Assembly: GCA_007117945.1 (NCBI GenBank)
Contig: SKTN01000132.1
Coordinates: forward strand, 1-7,280
DNA: 7,280 nt
Direction: 5' to 3'
Origin: Nitriliruptoraceae bacterium
GTDB taxonomy: Bacteria; Actinomycetota; Nitriliruptoria; Nitriliruptorales; Nitriliruptoraceae
Shown here piece after piece: positions 5,855 through 7,280 of this stretch; the first letter of the stretch is position 1, and each line of letters starts with the position of its first letter. Both the position numbers and the translations under genes were made by a program. The notes under the pieces are model-generated. The model searched no databases and had not been told where the DNA came from. It worked only from the letters and a program-made list of their open reading frames with translations.

Positions 5855-5857
5855 CCC

Positions 5858-7051
5858 ATGTCCGTGCACCTACCGGCTGGGCTCGAGCTGCGAGGAGCCA
5901 CGAGCGCCGACCTTCCCGGGGCGGCCGCGCTGCTGGCCGAGCGTGGTGACCCGGCGGATGCCGTAGACGTCGGGCTCGTCGCGGCCGACCAGGGCATGGA
6001 CAGCATCGGCGTCGTGCTCGAAGGGGACCGGGTCGTGGCCACGGCCACGTTGCTCGAGGAGACCCTCCACGTCGCCGGCACCGCGGTCCCCGCGGGGCAG
6101 GTGGAGCTTGTCGCCACGGATACGGCCTACGAAGGCCGGGGCCTGGCCAGCGCACTGATGGCCTGGGCCCACACCCGATCGGCGCAGCGGGGCGACCTGC
6201 TCCAGCTGATGATCGGGATCCCCTACTTCTACCGCCGGTTCGGTTACGAGTACGTCCAGCCGATACCGAGGTGGCAGCAGCTGACCACCGCCCCGCCCCC
6301 GCCCCCCGACGTCGACGTGCGACGTGCGACACCGGGGGATCTGCCGGAGCTCCAGCGCCTCCAGGACAGGGCCCAGGCGCAGGTGGATCTCCGGCTGCCC
6401 CACAGCTCCGCGTGCTGGCGGTGGCTGCTGGTCCACGACGCGACCGAGGTGTGGGTGGCCCACCGGGACGGACGGCCCGTGGGGATGGTCCGCACCCTGC
6501 CGCCGAGCGGGGGCGCAGCGGCTGCCGAGCTCGCCGCCGACGACGACCAGGCCGCCCTGGCACTGCTGGCCCACGCCGCCGGCCCGTGCAGCGAGCCGCT
6601 GAAGGTCCAGCACCGGCACGGGCTGGCCGCGGCGGTCGTCGCGCAGCTCGCCGAGGCAACCGAGCCCGCGGAGTGGTACTACGGCCGCGTCCCCGACCTG
6701 CCCGCCCTGCTCCACCACCTCACCCCGGTGCTGTGCGAGCGCCTGCGGGATGCGGGCCTGCCCGCCAGCCAGGAGCTCCTGCTGTCCACCTACCAGCAGC
6801 ACTGGCGGCTCCACCTCACCGAGAGCGGTGTCCGGGTGGTGGCACAGGGTGGCGCCGAGCAGGCGCCGGTCAGCAAGGGCGGCAGCGGGATCCCACCCGA
6901 TGCCATCGCCTCCCTGGTCATCGGCGCCCTCGGCGCCGCCGGCCTCGAGCAGCGGCTCCCCGACTGCCTGCTCGGTCGCCAGCGGGAGGCCCTCACCGCC
7001 CTGTTCCCACCACTGACCGCCGACCTGCTGACCTTCTACCTGCCGGTGTGA
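5858..7051 (+). CDS. Eis-like GNAT family N-acetyltransferase
   Basis: This 397-residue protein is predicted to transfer an acetyl group from acetyl-CoA to an amine. Its length and domain order match the Eis family (about 400 residues). The first GNAT domain (about 8-140) has a VELVATDTAYEGRGLASALM segment whose EGRGLA is the acetyl-CoA pyrophosphate loop (93-97), and then the family hallmark IPYFYRRFGYEY (121-132). A five-proline linker (146-150) leads into a second, degenerate GNAT domain (about 152-280). A C-terminal SCP2-like region (about 285-397) ends in DLLTFYLPV. Tyr125 aligns by motif with the catalytic Tyr126 of mycobacterial Eis, and the terminal carboxylate would be the partner base. 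The ATG at 5858 is chosen because AGGAG is six bases upstream and the first GNAT strand begins right after it; the open frame runs on to about 5009, but that part overlaps the minus-strand genes. In some actinobacteria Eis acetylates aminoglycosides; the substrate here is unknown. Confidence 0.88.
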   Translation: MSVHLPAGLELRGATSADLPGAAALLAERGDPADAVDVGLVAADQGMDSIGVVLEGDRVVATATLLEETLHVAGTAVPAGQVELVATDTAYEGRGLASALMAWAHTRSAQRGDLLQLMIGIPYFYRRFGYEYVQPIPRWQQLTTAPPPPPDVDVRRATPGDLPELQRLQDRAQAQVDLRLPHSSACWRWLLVHDATEVWVAHRDGRPVGMVRTLPPSGGAAAAELAADDDQAALALLAHAAGPCSEPLKVQHRHGLAAAVVAQLAEATEPAEWYYGRVPDLPALLHHLTPVLCERLRDAGLPASQELLLSTYQQHWRLHLTESGVRVVAQGGAEQAPVSKGGSGIPPDAIASLVIGALGAAGLEQRLPDCLLGRQREALTALFPPLTADLLTFYLPV

Positions 7052-7280
7052 CCCAGGGCGTGTTCGGCCGTGGTCCGCGGGGAGACCAACCGTGGCCGGC
7101 GGTCAGGAGCCCAACGTGTGCGTCAGCGATCCAGCGGACGTCGGAGATCGAGAAAGCGGGGTTGCCACCCATCCCCAGGGCGTACATCCCGCCCAGCATC
7201 CCCCCGAGCACGTCCACCATCTCACCGGCCGCGGGATCGTGGGGTCCGTACGCCGCCCCCGGGTAGGTGGTGACCACCGG
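6993..7280 (-). CDS. NAD-dependent epimerase/SDR fragment, apparently 3'-truncated (5' end outside window)
   Basis: Read from the right edge, the minus strand gives PVVTTYPGAAYGPHDPAAGE, then VLGGMLGGMYALGMGG, then FSISDVRWIADAHVGLL. This is the middle of an extended SDR (NAD-dependent epimerase/dehydratase): the xYPGxxYGPHDP loop after the catalytic YxxxK helix, and the DVRDVAxAH-like segment that contributes to the substrate site. Family members go on for about 100 or more residues beyond this point. Here recognisable similarity ends near 7097, after which the frame runs through an Arg/Pro-rich stretch with no family character. It stops at 6993, inside the 3' end of the acetyltransferase. 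The next frame also stops quickly (about 7036). The gene therefore seems cut at its 3' end and is probably a remnant, though a short active variant cannot be excluded. The upstream half, with the Rossmann GxxGxxG, is not in the window. Confidence 0.6.
   Translation of the reverse strand, partial: PVVTTYPGAAYGPHDPAAGEMVDVLGGMLGGMYALGMGGNPAFSISDVRWIADAHVGLLTAGHGWSPRGPRPNTPWVTPAGRRSAGRRSVVGTGR

Larger units (their letters stand above)
5714..5857. promoter_or_regulatory. Divergent intergenic region with candidate promoters
   Basis: These 144 bp separate the minus-strand cluster from the plus-strand acetyltransferase, so both promoters should be here. On the minus strand, TTGACG at 5791-5786 is a good -35, but the -10 positions (TGCGGA or GCGGAT near 5768-5762) are poor. 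On the plus strand, TACGGT at 5830-5835 fits the actinobacterial TAnnnT -10, without a clear -35. No CsoR-type AT-ended C/G palindrome was found here. Confidence 0.35.

Noticed and set aside
5009..5857. N-terminal extension of the acetyltransferase frame
   Set aside because: It overlaps two minus-strand genes, has no family similarity and reads as low complexity. A good ribosome binding site and the natural family start occur at 5858.
5829..6814. Long minus-strand open frames opposite the acetyltransferase
   Set aside because: Repetitive Arg/Pro/Gly or His/Gly/Arg products with no domain; antisense shadows of the GNAT gene.

Overview
The window is very GC-rich, with short intergenic gaps, GTG starts and tightly packed genes. 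This fits a high-GC actinobacterium. The protein families seen (polyketide-antibiotic-exporter-type ABC permease, CPH-type P1B ATPase, PCYCGC protein, SHOCT protein, Eis-like acetyltransferase) also fit Actinomycetota, but nothing visible fixes a genus. There are no rRNA, tRNA, CRISPR or insertion-sequence features.

Layout. (1) 1-350 (+) is the C-terminal end of an ABC-2 type permease that enters from the left edge. (2) 351-451 is a short promoter region with a strong CsoR-type copper operator (400-416) touching a TATACT -10 box. (3) 452-2524 (+) is a His-rich, CPH-motif copper-translocating P-type ATPase of the CopB class (P1B-3). (4) Converging on it, with a 53-bp overlap of coding ends, is a five-gene minus-strand cluster that runs from 5713 down to 2472. 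In order of transcription it encodes a membrane-anchored PCYCGC-type Cys-rich protein, a membrane-anchored protein with an Ig-like region and CC and MHxxM/H motifs, a small SHOCT membrane protein, an OmpR-type response regulator, and a HAMP histidine kinase that starts in a GTGA overlap with the regulator. (5) A 144-bp divergent intergenic region (5714-5857) with two perfect inverted repeats precedes an Eis-like acetyltransferase (5858-7051, +). (6) At the right edge, the minus strand carries the inner part of an NAD-dependent epimerase/SDR gene that appears to lose its 3' half next to the acetyltransferase.

Working model (inference). The ATPase exports copper under a copper-sensing repressor encoded elsewhere. 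The opposite cluster pairs two extracytoplasmic proteins rich in metal-ligand residues with a small membrane SHOCT protein and a two-component system, so it may be an envelope metal-handling or metal-sensing module. Its link to copper rests on adjacency and ligand-rich motifs. No copper operator was seen in front of the minus-strand cluster. The acetyltransferase and the epimerase remnant look unrelated to copper.
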